From Zhongshania aquatica (lineage in GTDB: Bacteria; Pseudomonadota; Gammaproteobacteria; Pseudomonadales; Spongiibacteraceae), in contig NZ_JANZNQ010000012.1 of assembly GCF_027257955.1 (NCBI RefSeq), positions 1 to 64,000 of the forward strand: a stretch of DNA of 64,000 nt, read 5' to 3'. The notes beneath the pieces are model-generated. The model had not been told where the DNA came from, made no database searches, and worked only from the letters and a program-made list of their open reading frames with translations. The number at the start of each line of letters is the position of its first letter. The first letter of the stretch is position 1. The position numbers and the translations under genes are program-made. Shown here piece by piece: positions 34,666 to 43,268 of the stretch.

Positions 34666-35751
34666 TTAGGCCGCGAGTAGTCGATCTACAAGCAGGCTTT
34701 TCCAATAAGGATTGCCGCCTAACAGAGTAGAGAGCGCTTGTGCTCGGCGATAGTAAAGATGGCAGTCGAATTCCCACGTAAATCCCATACCGCCGTGTGC
34801 CTGAATATTTTCTTTACTACACAGATAATAAGCATCTATGGCGCTGACGCGAGCGGTCGCGGCGGCTAGCGCAAGTTCTGGCGCGTCTGCCGACAAGGCC
34901 CAAGCACCGTAATAGGCGTTGGATTTGGCCAGCTCTTTTGCCACAAACATATCTGCTAGCTTGTGCTTTATTGCCTGAAATGACGCCACTTGGCGGCCAA
35001 ACGCATAGCGATCACTGGTATAGGCTTTGGCCATCTCGATAGTCGCTTCACAGCCGCCGACTTGCTCAAATGCCAGCAATACAGCGGCGCGATCAAATAC
35101 CACTGACAAGGCTTTTTCTGCGGAGATGTCTCCGCCCAGCGCCACGACGTTGGCGTTAGAAAATGAAAGCTCAGCGCGGGGGAGGCTGGGGTCGAGGCTA
35201 TTCTGTACTTTGCGGCTAACGCCGCTATCGCCAAGATTGACTAAATAGAGGCCTAGCTCATCGCGCTCATTTGTAGCGGAGACAATAACTTGGTTGGCGA
35301 TCATGCCGTGCAATACGGCAGACTTGTTGCCGGATATTTGCATGTTCTTTACAAGGCAGTCCCGGGGGCTGCCGTTTACTGCAACGGTGCTGATTACATC
35401 TCCGCACGCCAGTGAGGGCAGCCACTCGGCTTGCTGCTGGCTTGATGCGGCGGTTTTAATTAATTCAGTGCTGAGATAGACCGAGGCAATAAAAGGCGTT
35501 GGTGCCAATGAACGCCCGAGTTCGGTGGCAATGACACACAGCTCTAAATAACTTAAACCTAGGCCACCGTGTTCTTCTGCGATGGTCGTCGCGGGCCAGC
35601 CCAACTGGACAATCTGCCGCCATAGCGCATTGTCGTAATACTCGCCTTTGTCGATAACCCTGCGCACGGTTGCGCTGCTGCATTCTTTTGCCAGCATGCC
35701 ACGGGCTTGTTCTTGGATGTTTTTCTGGTCTTCAGAAAAGTCAAAATTCAT
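34666..35751 (-). CDS. Acyl-CoA dehydrogenase, subunit 2 of a probable heteromeric pair
   Basis: The 361-residue protein starts MNFDFSEDQKNIQEQARGML behind GGAG at 8 nt; an upstream ATG at 35802 is less likely. It lacks the clear FAD loop of its partner (no SEPSAGSD). It keeps QAHGGMGFTWEFDCHLYYRRAQ near the C-terminus. Division of FAD-site residues between two subunits is known for heteromeric acyl-CoA dehydrogenases. A TetR gene lies upstream. Confidence 0.9.
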   Translation of the reverse strand: MNFDFSEDQKNIQEQARGMLAKECSSATVRRVIDKGEYYDNALWRQIVQLGWPATTIAEEHGGLGLSYLELCVIATELGRSLAPTPFIASVYLSTELIKTAASSQQQAEWLPSLACGDVISTVAVNGSPRDCLVKNMQISGNKSAVLHGMIANQVIVSATNERDELGLYLVNLGDSGVSRKVQNSLDPSLPRAELSFSNANVVALGGDISAEKALSVVFDRAAVLLAFEQVGGCEATIEMAKAYTSDRYAFGRQVASFQAIKHKLADMFVAKELAKSNAYYGAWALSADAPELALAAATARVSAIDAYYLCSKENIQAHGGMGFTWEFDCHLYYRRAQALSTLLGGNPYWKSLLVDRLLAA

Positions 35752-35867
35752 GATGTAGCTCCTGTGCATCTCCCCGTGATATAGCGCGGAATGACGTTGC
35801 ATAGAAGCTTAGTTGTGCACCTACTTAGGCACAATGGCAAAACTGACCAAGCGAATACCGGATGGGG

Positions 35868-35893
35868 CCAGCGCGGGCTTAACGCCCGCGTGG
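35868..35893 (-). terminator. Hairpin after the TetR gene
   Basis: The stem CGCGGGC/GCCCGCG (35872-35878/35884-35890) with a TTAAC loop is extended by CC/GG around a bulge. It is GC-rich but has no T-tract. Confidence 0.6.
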
Positions 35894-35894
35894 T

Positions 35895-36473
35895 TTATAG
35901 TGCTAGCGCGCGTAGGCTAGCTTTGAAATGTTCTTTAGTCGAAGGTAATTGCCGATAAGAGAGCACTAGGCGGCCCACAATTCTGATCAGATCATCCAGA
36001 TCAACATTGCGATTATTACGCGCGTTATAAGCATCAAGCGGCTCTTTTAACAGCTCGCGCCAATGTTCATCGGATTCATCTGTGTCGATATGCGGTGCCG
36101 CCTCCGAGGCGTTGGCACCAGATACTAGATCCAGTTTACCAGCTTCTGGCGGCTTATAGCTGGCAGCGAACCAGATACATTCTTCCAGCATAAGTGGGAA
36201 GTTATTGTCGTACAGCTTGGCAATATCTTGTACTTTGATAAACATCCGCTCGCGCTCGATGTCGATCAGTGCGGCAATGATGTCAGATTTGCCATTAAAA
36301 TACCGATACACAGTTCGCCGAGTAACGTTAGCTACTTTGGCGACGTCTTCGATGGTAGTTGATTTGATGCCTTTAGTAATGAAGCAATCTACGGCGGATT
36401 TCAGGAGGATTTTTTTACCGGTATCAAGATCGTCAACCCTCGCCCCGTTTCCCCATCGCTTGTTTGTTTTCAT
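35895..36473 (-). CDS. TetR-family transcriptional regulator
   Basis: The 192-residue regulator has an N-terminal helix-turn-helix at about 45-64 (TIEDVAKVANVTRRTVYRYF). The C-terminal ligand domain does not resemble a named subfamily. It lies between the acyl-CoA dehydrogenase pair and a divergent KASIII-type gene, so it may control one or both in response to an acyl-CoA. The 200-bp divergent region contains the direct repeat GGGTGAC (36603-36617) and TGTTAACA, which could be operator parts. Confidence 0.85.
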   Translation of the reverse strand: MKTNKRWGNGARVDDLDTGKKILLKSAVDCFITKGIKSTTIEDVAKVANVTRRTVYRYFNGKSDIIAALIDIERERMFIKVQDIAKLYDNNFPLMLEECIWFAASYKPPEAGKLDLVSGANASEAAPHIDTDESDEHWRELLKEPLDAYNARNNRNVDLDDLIRIVGRLVLSYRQLPSTKEHFKASLRALAL

Positions 36474-36672
36474 CCTAGTGCATCCTACGTATTAGCATTG
36501 TCACCATCTTAGCATGTTGTAATCTTGTGTTTGCCTCCTAAAAGGGTAGATTTCATAGGGGATTGTACGTAGTTAGTGTGTGATTTTTGCCCAATTCTCA
36601 TGGGTGACTCGGGTGACAGTGTTAACATTGCTGCGCATAATACTGAGCCTAAAACAGGATTCAGGGGTGGTC

Positions 36673-37764
36673 ATGCGGTACGCTAATATTACTGGTTGGG
36701 GAAAATGCTTGCCGCCGGCGGTGCTTAGTAACGAGGATTTGGCGACATTTTTAGATACATCCGATGAGTGGATTTCTACTCGCACAGGCATTAAAGAGCG
36801 TCGTATTTCTCATGTATCAACCGCAACATTAGCGAGTTTAGCTGGCAAGCGAGCCTTAGCTGCCGCGGGTTTAGATGCGGCGGAACTTGATATGGTGATA
36901 TTGGGCACGGCCTGTCCAGATACCTTGATTCCAAATGCTGCGTCAGCGGTGCAGGCCGATATCGGCGCCATCAATGCTGCGGTTTTCGATTTGAACGCTG
37001 CCTGTACGGGTTTTGTCTACGGTTTGAGTATTGGCACCGCCATGATTCGAAGTGGCGCAATGAAAAAGGTGTTGGTGGTTGGTGCAGACCGTATTCCTTA
37101 TTTTTTAGACTATACCCAGCGTGATGTGTCAGTTTTGTTTGGTGAGGGCGCGGGTGCTGTTGTCTTAGAAGCTTGCGATGAAGAATGCGGTCTGATTGCA
37201 GAAAAGCTGGGCTGTGATGGTGAGGGCCGAGGTATTTTGGCGGCGCGGGATTCAGGCACGATTCGAGAGCGTTTCACCGGAATTGATGGGTTTTTTGATG
37301 TGAACTTTGAGGGCCCAGAAATCTTCAAACGTGCAGTTCGCGGAATGGGGCAGGCGGTAACATCGGTCTTAGAAAAACTGGCCTTGGAGCCAGAGCAGAT
37401 CGACTTATTGATACCGCATCAAGCAAATATTCGCATTATAGAAACCTTGGCTAAGCGCCTAAAAGCGCCACCAGAAAAAGTGATTGTTAATATTGAGAAA
37501 TACGGTAATACCTCTGCGGCCACCGTGCCTATTGCGCTGTGCGAGGCGCTGGAGACAGGGCGTATTAAACCCGGCGATAAGATCTTAACGGCGGCGTTTG
37601 GCGCGGGCTTAACATGGGGAGCGGCAGTTATTAAATGGGGTTCTCGGGTGACTCCTCTTTCGGAGTGCGGTGAAGAATTGCCGCCAAGTGATAAAACGGC
37701 CTTAGATATTTTGATGCCGTGGATCAGAGGCTGTGAGGCGGCGCTTGCCAAAAAAGGGAAATAA
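36673..37764 (+). CDS. KASIII-type beta-ketoacyl synthase with C-terminal extension
   Basis: The 363-residue thiolase-fold enzyme has the complete KASIII triad: Cys111 (NAACTGF), His249 (PHQANIRI) and Asn279 (GNTSAA). FabH joins acetyl-CoA with malonyl-ACP. This protein is about 45 residues longer than E. coli FabH, the extra being a C-terminal tail after WGAAVIKWG. The frame opens at 36580, but ATG 36673 behind AGGGG starts the conserved N-terminus. It diverges from the TetR gene and ends in a strong terminator. Confidence 0.88.
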   Translation: MRYANITGWGKCLPPAVLSNEDLATFLDTSDEWISTRTGIKERRISHVSTATLASLAGKRALAAAGLDAAELDMVILGTACPDTLIPNAASAVQADIGAINAAVFDLNAACTGFVYGLSIGTAMIRSGAMKKVLVVGADRIPYFLDYTQRDVSVLFGEGAGAVVLEACDEECGLIAEKLGCDGEGRGILAARDSGTIRERFTGIDGFFDVNFEGPEIFKRAVRGMGQAVTSVLEKLALEPEQIDLLIPHQANIRIIETLAKRLKAPPEKVIVNIEKYGNTSAATVPIALCEALETGRIKPGDKILTAAFGAGLTWGAAVIKWGSRVTPLSECGEELPPSDKTALDILMPWIRGCEAALAKKGK

Positions 37765-37784
37765 TTTAAGGCTTGGAAGAACGC

Positions 37785-37811
37785 AAAATGGCCGCAGACT
37801 GCGGCCATTTT
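37785..37811. terminator. Bidirectional terminator between the KASIII and cfa genes
   Basis: A 12-bp perfect stem (AAAATGGCCGCA/TGCGGCCATTTT) has a GAC loop. T or A tracts at both ends let it serve both converging genes. Confidence 0.92.
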
Positions 37812-37829
37812 AATGTACTGCCTTATTGC

Positions 37830-39071
37830 TTAGGAGACAGGTTTTTCTAACACGAATTGATATACGTCGATCGAATTGCCGCGGAAGCCACCCTCGCAGT
37901 AGGTCAAGTAGTAATGCCACATTCTCTGGAAGCGCTTATCAAAACCAAGTGGTGCTATCTCGTCCCAACGCTGATGGAAGGTTTTGCCCCACTCCTGCAG
38001 TGTACGAGCATAGCCGAGCCCAAAGGCCTCTTCATCAGCGACGTTAAGACCAGCTTCGATCGCTTTTTCTTTAAAGATGTCGGGTGTGGGCAGCATACCG
38101 CCAGGAAAGATATAGGCTTGTATAAAGTCGGGGCTACTGCGATATATCTCGAATCGTTTGTCCTCAATGGTAATAATTTGAATTGAGGCTTTGCCACCTG
38201 ACTTTAGACGTTTGCGAACGGTCTCGAAATAGGTTGGCCAGTATTTTTCACCAACCGCTTCCAACATTTCAATCGACACAATGTGATCGTATTCTCCGAC
38301 AGTGTCTCGGTAGTCTGTGAGAGTAAATTCTGCTTCGCCAAGGGTGTTCGCGTTTGCCAAGCGTTTTTGAGCGAACTCTAACTGACGTTCAGATAGGGTT
38401 ATACCATGGAGTTTAACCGCTCTTTGTGCACAGACTTGTTCCGCAAAGCCGCCCCAGCCGCAGCCAATTTCAAGAATGCTGTCGCCATCTTTAATATCGA
38501 GCAAATCAATGATGCGCTGATATTTCGCGTACTGAGCGTCGGCAAGCGTTTGTTGCTCGCTGGTGTAGTAGGCCGCCGAGTAGGTCATGCTTGGATCTAG
38601 CCAATGTTGATAAAACTCATTGCCTAAATCATAGTGATAAGAAATATTACGACGACTACCGCGCTTACTGTTGGCGTTGCGCTGGTGGCGCCATTTTTGG
38701 AAAGCGCCCTCTATTTTGCCGCTGTCGAGCATGTCACCAAAGTGATCTTCGTTAATCACTATCCACTCTACTAACATGGCGAGGTCTGGGCTGTCCCAAT
38801 CGCCATCCATATAGGCCTCGCTCCAACCTACAGAGCCACCAGTAAACGCTTTGCGTACGGCCTTCCAGTTGTGGAGTACGATAACAGGATTAAAGTGGTC
38901 GCAGGGATGTTCTCCAAACTGCACACTATTTCCGTTGGGTAAGGTAAGACGAAGTACGCCGCGCGCAGCGTTGGACAACGGTGCAAGTACCTTCGACACC
39001 ATCTGTTGCTGGCGCTTTGCCCACCAGCCAGAACCCATATTACTTTCTAGAGCAGCAGTTGCTGACTTCAT
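37830..39071 (-). CDS. cfa: Cyclopropane-fatty-acyl-phospholipid synthase family methyltransferase
   Basis: The 413-residue enzyme has the CFA-synthase layout: an N-terminal domain with NWKAVRKAFTGGSVGWSEAY, SAM motif I ILEIGCGWGGFAEQ near 198, and a C-terminal catalytic region. It methylates double bonds of membrane phospholipids using SAM. It is the last gene of the operon FAD oxidoreductase-DUF1365-cfa (27-bp gap). AAAGGG precedes its ATG. In this context the product could be a methyl-branched or furan fatty acid rather than cyclopropane. Confidence 0.93.
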   Translation of the reverse strand: MKSATAALESNMGSGWWAKRQQQMVSKVLAPLSNAARGVLRLTLPNGNSVQFGEHPCDHFNPVIVLHNWKAVRKAFTGGSVGWSEAYMDGDWDSPDLAMLVEWIVINEDHFGDMLDSGKIEGAFQKWRHQRNANSKRGSRRNISYHYDLGNEFYQHWLDPSMTYSAAYYTSEQQTLADAQYAKYQRIIDLLDIKDGDSILEIGCGWGGFAEQVCAQRAVKLHGITLSERQLEFAQKRLANANTLGEAEFTLTDYRDTVGEYDHIVSIEMLEAVGEKYWPTYFETVRKRLKSGGKASIQIITIEDKRFEIYRSSPDFIQAYIFPGGMLPTPDIFKEKAIEAGLNVADEEAFGLGYARTLQEWGKTFHQRWDEIAPLGFDKRFQRMWHYYLTYCEGGFRGNSIDVYQFVLEKPVS

Positions 39072-39098
39072 AGTCGACCCTTTGCGATTTTCTAATGA

Positions 39099-39884
39099 TT
39101 ATTGGTCAATACGTGAGATTGAAGATTTTGGTTCAGGTGGGCGAGGGACTAATTTTACCCCTTTTATAAATAGCTTCAGTGCTTCCCAGTGGATACCTGC
39201 AACCGCCTTCATTGTCATGAGTGGAAGACTGAAAAAATTCTTGAGCAGCTCAGTGTCGGTAAATGGTCGATGAGTGCCGCGAAATACCGCGTGGAGCAGG
39301 GCTTGGTTGTTTTCGGTTTCCCGTATTGCCATCGAGATTCTGTCATTGGGTAAGTGCATGCGGAAGTGGTAGCGCATGTCCATGGGAATAAAGGGTGAGA
39401 CGTAAAATGCCTTATCACATTGCTGGCGGATAATGCCTTTTTGCCTGTCTGAGGATGAAATCGGCAGTAAATAGCTATGACGTTGATTAAAGGTATTGCT
39501 AACTTCGTACAGTATCGCAAAGGCCTCATTTTTGGCGTTGTAGCAGTAGTAGACGCTTAGCGGATTAAAGGTGTAACCGAGAACGCGGGGGTAGCATAGA
39601 AGAGCTGCTGAGTTGAGATTGTCGGTGATACCGTGCTCTAGCAGTGTTCGTTCCAGATACTGTCGGGGTGACTCTCCGCTGCCGTTGCCAATATCGCGGT
39701 GATAGAAGCTGAAAACATTAAACGTGTTGACCGAGAACAATTTGCAGCGCTTTGCAGTTTCACTTAGCTTGTCTAAATCAAAGAGAAAACTGCTCATGCG
39801 ATACACAAAGCGATGCTTGCGCGGGTAAAAGCGATGGTGCATCACTTCTCCGTTGTAAATCGCGGTGCGATCGCCGGTACTCAT
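39099..39884 (-). CDS. DUF1365 family protein
   Basis: The 261-residue protein has the family hallmark AIYNGEVMHHRFYPRKHRFVYRMSSFLFDLD and later YNPLSVYYCY-like residues (FNPLSVYYCYNAKNE). DUF1365 proteins are almost always encoded with an FAD oxidoreductase and a CFA synthase, and are implicated in modified fatty acids. The ATG at 39884 overlaps the upstream stop as ATGA; the longer frame to 39947 is not supported. Confidence 0.9.
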   Translation of the reverse strand: MSTGDRTAIYNGEVMHHRFYPRKHRFVYRMSSFLFDLDKLSETAKRCKLFSVNTFNVFSFYHRDIGNGSGESPRQYLERTLLEHGITDNLNSAALLCYPRVLGYTFNPLSVYYCYNAKNEAFAILYEVSNTFNQRHSYLLPISSSDRQKGIIRQQCDKAFYVSPFIPMDMRYHFRMHLPNDRISMAIRETENNQALLHAVFRGTHRPFTDTELLKNFFSLPLMTMKAVAGIHWEALKLFIKGVKLVPRPPEPKSSISRIDQ

Positions 39885-41227
39885 GCAGCTGCGACAAGAG
39901 GGTTGTCCGGTAAACAAATGCGACCGCTGGCATTTTCTGCCGTCCACGGGCGCAGTGCGCCGCCGAGTTGTTCTGCTACAGCGAGTCCGGATTGAATACC
40001 GTCTTCATGAAAACCATAACCAAAATAGCTACCGCAGAACCACGTTCGTTGGGCACCCTGCAGGCTCCAAAGGTGTTTTTGTGCATTTAATGCTGCTTCG
40101 TCAAATACTGGGTGCTGGTAGCTAAAGTGTTTGTATAGCAGGTGCTTGCGTGGCGCTTGCAGCGGGTTGAGGGTGACTATTAACTGCTCTTGGCAGGGCA
40201 GATGCTGAAGCGAGTTCATCCAGTAGCTAACCGACACCTTAGTGTTTTGCTGCGAACTGTCGGCAAGGTAGTTCCAGCTCGACCATACTTCGCCTCGCAC
40301 AGGCATGAGTTTTTCGTCGCGGTGAAGATAGGCGTCATTCTGCTCGTACGCAAAGGCCCCAAGCAGTCTTTTTTCATCCGCGCTAGCATCGGTAAGCATT
40401 GCCAATGATTGATCGGCGTGACTTGCCATAACAACGTGGTCAAAGCGGTGATCTTCGCCATTGATGTCGGTGAGTATGACGTGATCAGCAAAGCGGCGGA
40501 TCTTCGTTATGCCGCAATTCAGCCGAATATCACCGTTAAATGTGCTGTTGATTTTTTTTACATATTCTCGTGAACCGCCAATCACGGTTTGCCATTGCGG
40601 ACGTTCATTGACCTGCAAAAGCCCGTGATTATCGCAGAATCGCAAAAAAGTTTTGGCCGGGTAGGCTAAGAACTTCTCAACTGGCGTTGACCAAATTGCC
40701 GCGCCCATAGGCAGCAGATGGTCTTCACAAAATCCTGGCCCAAACTTTTCACGCTTAAGCAGATCGCCCAGTGAGAGGTCGTCGGGCAAAGTATCCATCC
40801 ATTCGGCACTCTGTTTGTAGAATCGCAATAGGTCGCGAATCATGCCCCAAAAGCGGGGCCTAAACAGATTACGTTTTTGTGCGAACAGGGTAGATATTGA
40901 GTCAGAACCACTGTACTCAAGCCGGCCTTTGTCTAGAGACACGCCGAAAGACATGTCCGTACCTTGATACTTAATACCGAGTTCATTGAATAAGGCCACC
41001 AAGTTGGGGTAGCAGCGCTCATTGAACACGATAAAACCGGTGTCTACGGCGATGGTGCCAGCGCTGGTTTTTACATCGACGGTATTGGTATGCCCGCCCA
41101 AACGAGCGTCTTGCTCGAATAGAGTTACTTTGTGGTTCTTGGCGAGTAGCCACGCACTGCTCAGGCCAGAGATTCCGGAACCGATGACGGCGATATTGAG
41201 AGCGTTTTTTTGTGGTGAAGTTTGCAT
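39881..41227 (-). CDS. FAD-dependent amine-oxidase-like protein of the CFA cluster
   Basis: The 448-residue flavoprotein has an N-terminal dinucleotide-binding motif (IAVIGSGISGLSSAWLLA) and the flavin amine-oxidase segment EQDARLGGHTNT. It is the usual partner of DUF1365 and CFA synthase and probably acts on phospholipid acyl chains. It is the first gene of the three-gene operon. Its start lies about 23 nt downstream of the predicted TSS of the minus-strand ECF-like promoter. Confidence 0.9.
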   Translation of the reverse strand: MQTSPQKNALNIAVIGSGISGLSSAWLLAKNHKVTLFEQDARLGGHTNTVDVKTSAGTIAVDTGFIVFNERCYPNLVALFNELGIKYQGTDMSFGVSLDKGRLEYSGSDSISTLFAQKRNLFRPRFWGMIRDLLRFYKQSAEWMDTLPDDLSLGDLLKREKFGPGFCEDHLLPMGAAIWSTPVEKFLAYPAKTFLRFCDNHGLLQVNERPQWQTVIGGSREYVKKINSTFNGDIRLNCGITKIRRFADHVILTDINGEDHRFDHVVMASHADQSLAMLTDASADEKRLLGAFAYEQNDAYLHRDEKLMPVRGEVWSSWNYLADSSQQNTKVSVSYWMNSLQHLPCQEQLIVTLNPLQAPRKHLLYKHFSYQHPVFDEAALNAQKHLWSLQGAQRTWFCGSYFGYGFHEDGIQSGLAVAEQLGGALRPWTAENASGRICLPDNPLVAAA

Positions 41228-41238
41228 AAGAGTTTCAG

Positions 41239-41266
41239 TGATCTCACAGTCTTTTTAATACGTATA
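41239..41266 (+). promoter_or_regulatory. Predicted ECF-sigma promoter of the MFS operon
   Basis: TGATCT (41239-41244), a 16-nt spacer and CGTATA (41261-41266) fit the TGATC(C) and CGTA/TAAG-like elements recalled for RpoE/ChrR-type (ECF11) promoters. The expected start near 41273 lies about 59 nt before the preferred MFS ATG. Confidence 0.6.
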
Positions 41267-41284
41267 CAGGCCTTAGTCAGATCA
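41257..41284 (-). promoter_or_regulatory. Predicted divergent ECF-sigma promoter of the FAD-oxidoreductase/DUF1365/cfa operon
   Basis: On the minus strand TGATCT (41284-41279), a 16-nt spacer and CGTATT (41262-41257) mirror the plus-strand promoter around a centre at 41261.5. Only the -35 and -10 elements are symmetric while the spacers differ, which favours two promoters over one operator. Confidence 0.6.
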
Positions 41285-41331
41285 CTATGCGGGTCTGTTC
41301 TGGGCCGCTTCATGGCCGCCACGGAGTGTGT

Positions 41332-42579
41332 ATGCGGAGTCCTTTCCAATATTGGCGTTTTATTCGCTATGCATTGCCCGGTTTGCCATTAGCTGCATTA
41401 GGGCTGCCTTTCTACATTTATGCTCCTCTTTGGTTGGCTGAGCAAGGTGGTTATGGTTATACCTTAGTCGGTGCGGTGTTTTTTATTGCGCGTTTCAGTG
41501 ACGTCGTGAGTGATCTACCCGTTGGCGCGTGGGTTGATCGTCGTGGAAGTCATCGCTTATTGTGGCTCGGTTCTTGGGTACTTATTGCCGCTAGCGCGTT
41601 GGCATTGGCACTTATTCCCCACCCTTGGCCGCCGTTGATGCTGGGCCTTTTTCTCGTATTACTCATGTTGGGCTGGACGGGTCTTACTGTACCTTGGTTG
41701 GCCTTACCTGTGAACCTCTCAGAGCACAATATTGATCGTTTGCGTTATAACAGTAGTCGCGAGGGCATATTGTTATTCGGAACCTTGTTGGCGATGTTGG
41801 CTCCCGTATTGCTAGCGCCCTCGGCACTGCCGTCGGCTTTAGCGATACTGTTAGGCGTTCTGCTTTTGGCGGTCTATCTGCAGGGTAGCCAAAATCCCTT
41901 GGAAGAGAGCAACCCCACCTTAAGTTTCAAGGTATTACTGGGCGATAGTCGGGTTCGAAGCCTCGCACTACCGTGGTTTGTAAATATGCTCGCCAATGCA
42001 ATTCCTGGAACCGTATTGCTGTTGTTTATGCGCGAGGTCTTAGGCGCCGAGGATATGGTTCCACTAGCGCTCCTGAGTTATTTTTTGGCGGGACTGATCG
42101 GTGTGCCGTTCTGGTATTTCTTGGCGAGAAAAATAGGTGATTTAACATCATGGCGAATTGGCCTGTGCAGTTCAGCAGTCCTTTTTAGCTTTGCCGCGTT
42201 TCTCGGCGAGGGCGATGTGTATTGGTTTATTGCGATTAGTGTCGGTACTGGCCTTGCCTTGGGAGCAGATCAGGCGCTGCCCTCAGCAATGCAAACGGGT
42301 TTAGCGCAAGCGCTGTCCAAAGAACATGGCGGTGCGGCAATAGGTGCGAGGATGTTTGCGCTTTGGAGTATGTTGAGTAAAGCGGCCATGGGTTTAGCCG
42401 TCGGCGTGTCGTATTTATGGCTTGGTAGCCAAGCAGAATTATTAGTACCGCCAGTATGGGCAATTACCGCAGTATATGTTGTGGCTCCGGTGGTATTGAA
42501 ATTGGTGGTGTATTTTATGCTGGGGCGTTTGCCGGTGGCATGGGTTGGCGGGAGGCAGGTCTATGAACAGGGTAACTAA
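41332..42579 (+). CDS. MFS transporter of the GPH/MelB-like type
   Basis: The 415-residue protein has about 12 hydrophobic segments and the MFS loop GAWVDRRGSHR between helices 2 and 3. MFS permeases often accompany CFA/DUF1365/FAD-oxidoreductase clusters. The substrate is unknown. The ATG at 41332 follows GGAG by 5 nt; an upstream in-frame ATG at 41287 would leave almost no leader after the predicted promoter. It overlaps the next gene by 17 bp. Confidence 0.85.
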   Translation: MRSPFQYWRFIRYALPGLPLAALGLPFYIYAPLWLAEQGGYGYTLVGAVFFIARFSDVVSDLPVGAWVDRRGSHRLLWLGSWVLIAASALALALIPHPWPPLMLGLFLVLLMLGWTGLTVPWLALPVNLSEHNIDRLRYNSSREGILLFGTLLAMLAPVLLAPSALPSALAILLGVLLLAVYLQGSQNPLEESNPTLSFKVLLGDSRVRSLALPWFVNMLANAIPGTVLLLFMREVLGAEDMVPLALLSYFLAGLIGVPFWYFLARKIGDLTSWRIGLCSSAVLFSFAAFLGEGDVYWFIAISVGTGLALGADQALPSAMQTGLAQALSKEHGGAAIGARMFALWSMLSKAAMGLAVGVSYLWLGSQAELLVPPVWAITAVYVVAPVVLKLVVYFMLGRLPVAWVGGRQVYEQGN

Positions 42580-43129
42580 ATTGAAGATGATGCGGACGAT
42601 TTGGCAAGGATTTTTAGTCACGGTTTTACTGTCGATTCACCCTTTAGTGTTCGCCGCAAACTGGCAAACAGTCAGCGGTGAGACGTATACCTTGTTGTGG
42701 AAAGATCTTACCTACACCGAGCTGCAGGTTGATCCTGAGCAAGCAAAGCCAGCGAACTTCGATATTCTCGATATCAGCTATGCTAAACAAATAATTATCG
42801 AATATAAATTAGGTGTGTCGGCGGATCGATTTCGGAAAATGACGTTGAAGGCATTGGATGGTGCATATAACGAACAGGAGTTGTCACGGGCCGCTGATGA
42901 TATTAACCGCTTCTGTAGCTGGTATTTAGGCGTGGAGAAAGGCGATCAATACCGCTTAACGTGGTTGCCTGAGCAAGGTTTAGGGCTTTATTTAAATGAT
43001 AAGCAATTAGGCATGATTGCGTCGCCAGAGTCGGCGGCATTGATTCTGAGCGTATGGTTGGGGCGTGCGGCCGTCAGCGAAGACCAGCGTGATACGATGC
43101 TAGCGGCGTGGCGGGCGACCTCGCTGTAA
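42563..43129 (+). CDS. Exported chalcone-isomerase-like protein
   Basis: The 188-residue product has a signal peptide (about 1-31, cleavage after VFA) and a soluble domain. The segment SYAKQIIIEYKLGVSADRFRK is typical of the bacterial chalcone-isomerase-like family (PF16036), a fold related to fatty-acid-binding proteins. GGGAGG lies 7 nt before the ATG at 42563. Overlap with the MFS gene shows co-transcription. Fatty-acid binding in the periplasm is a reasonable guess. Confidence 0.75.
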   Translation: MNRVTKLKMMRTIWQGFLVTVLLSIHPLVFAANWQTVSGETYTLLWKDLTYTELQVDPEQAKPANFDILDISYAKQIIIEYKLGVSADRFRKMTLKALDGAYNEQELSRAADDINRFCSWYLGVEKGDQYRLTWLPEQGLGLYLNDKQLGMIASPESAALILSVWLGRAAVSEDQRDTMLAAWRATSL

Positions 43130-43194
43130 GCTAAGTGCTTGAAAATACAGTCTAATAACTTATTGATCTAAGCTTAGAATATTTAAAGCAACAA

Positions 43195-43222
43195 AGCCTT
43201 GATTGCTTGAAATACCAAGGCT
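43195..43222 (+). terminator. Possible terminator after the chalcone-isomerase-like gene
   Basis: The stem AGCCTTG/CAAGGCT has a 14-nt loop and no T-tract. It lies in the 139-bp gap before the TonB receptor gene. Confidence 0.3.
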
Positions 43223-43268
43223 GAATCCCTAGCATGCGCTGCTGCTATCGTGCTGGGAGAAAGTCTGG

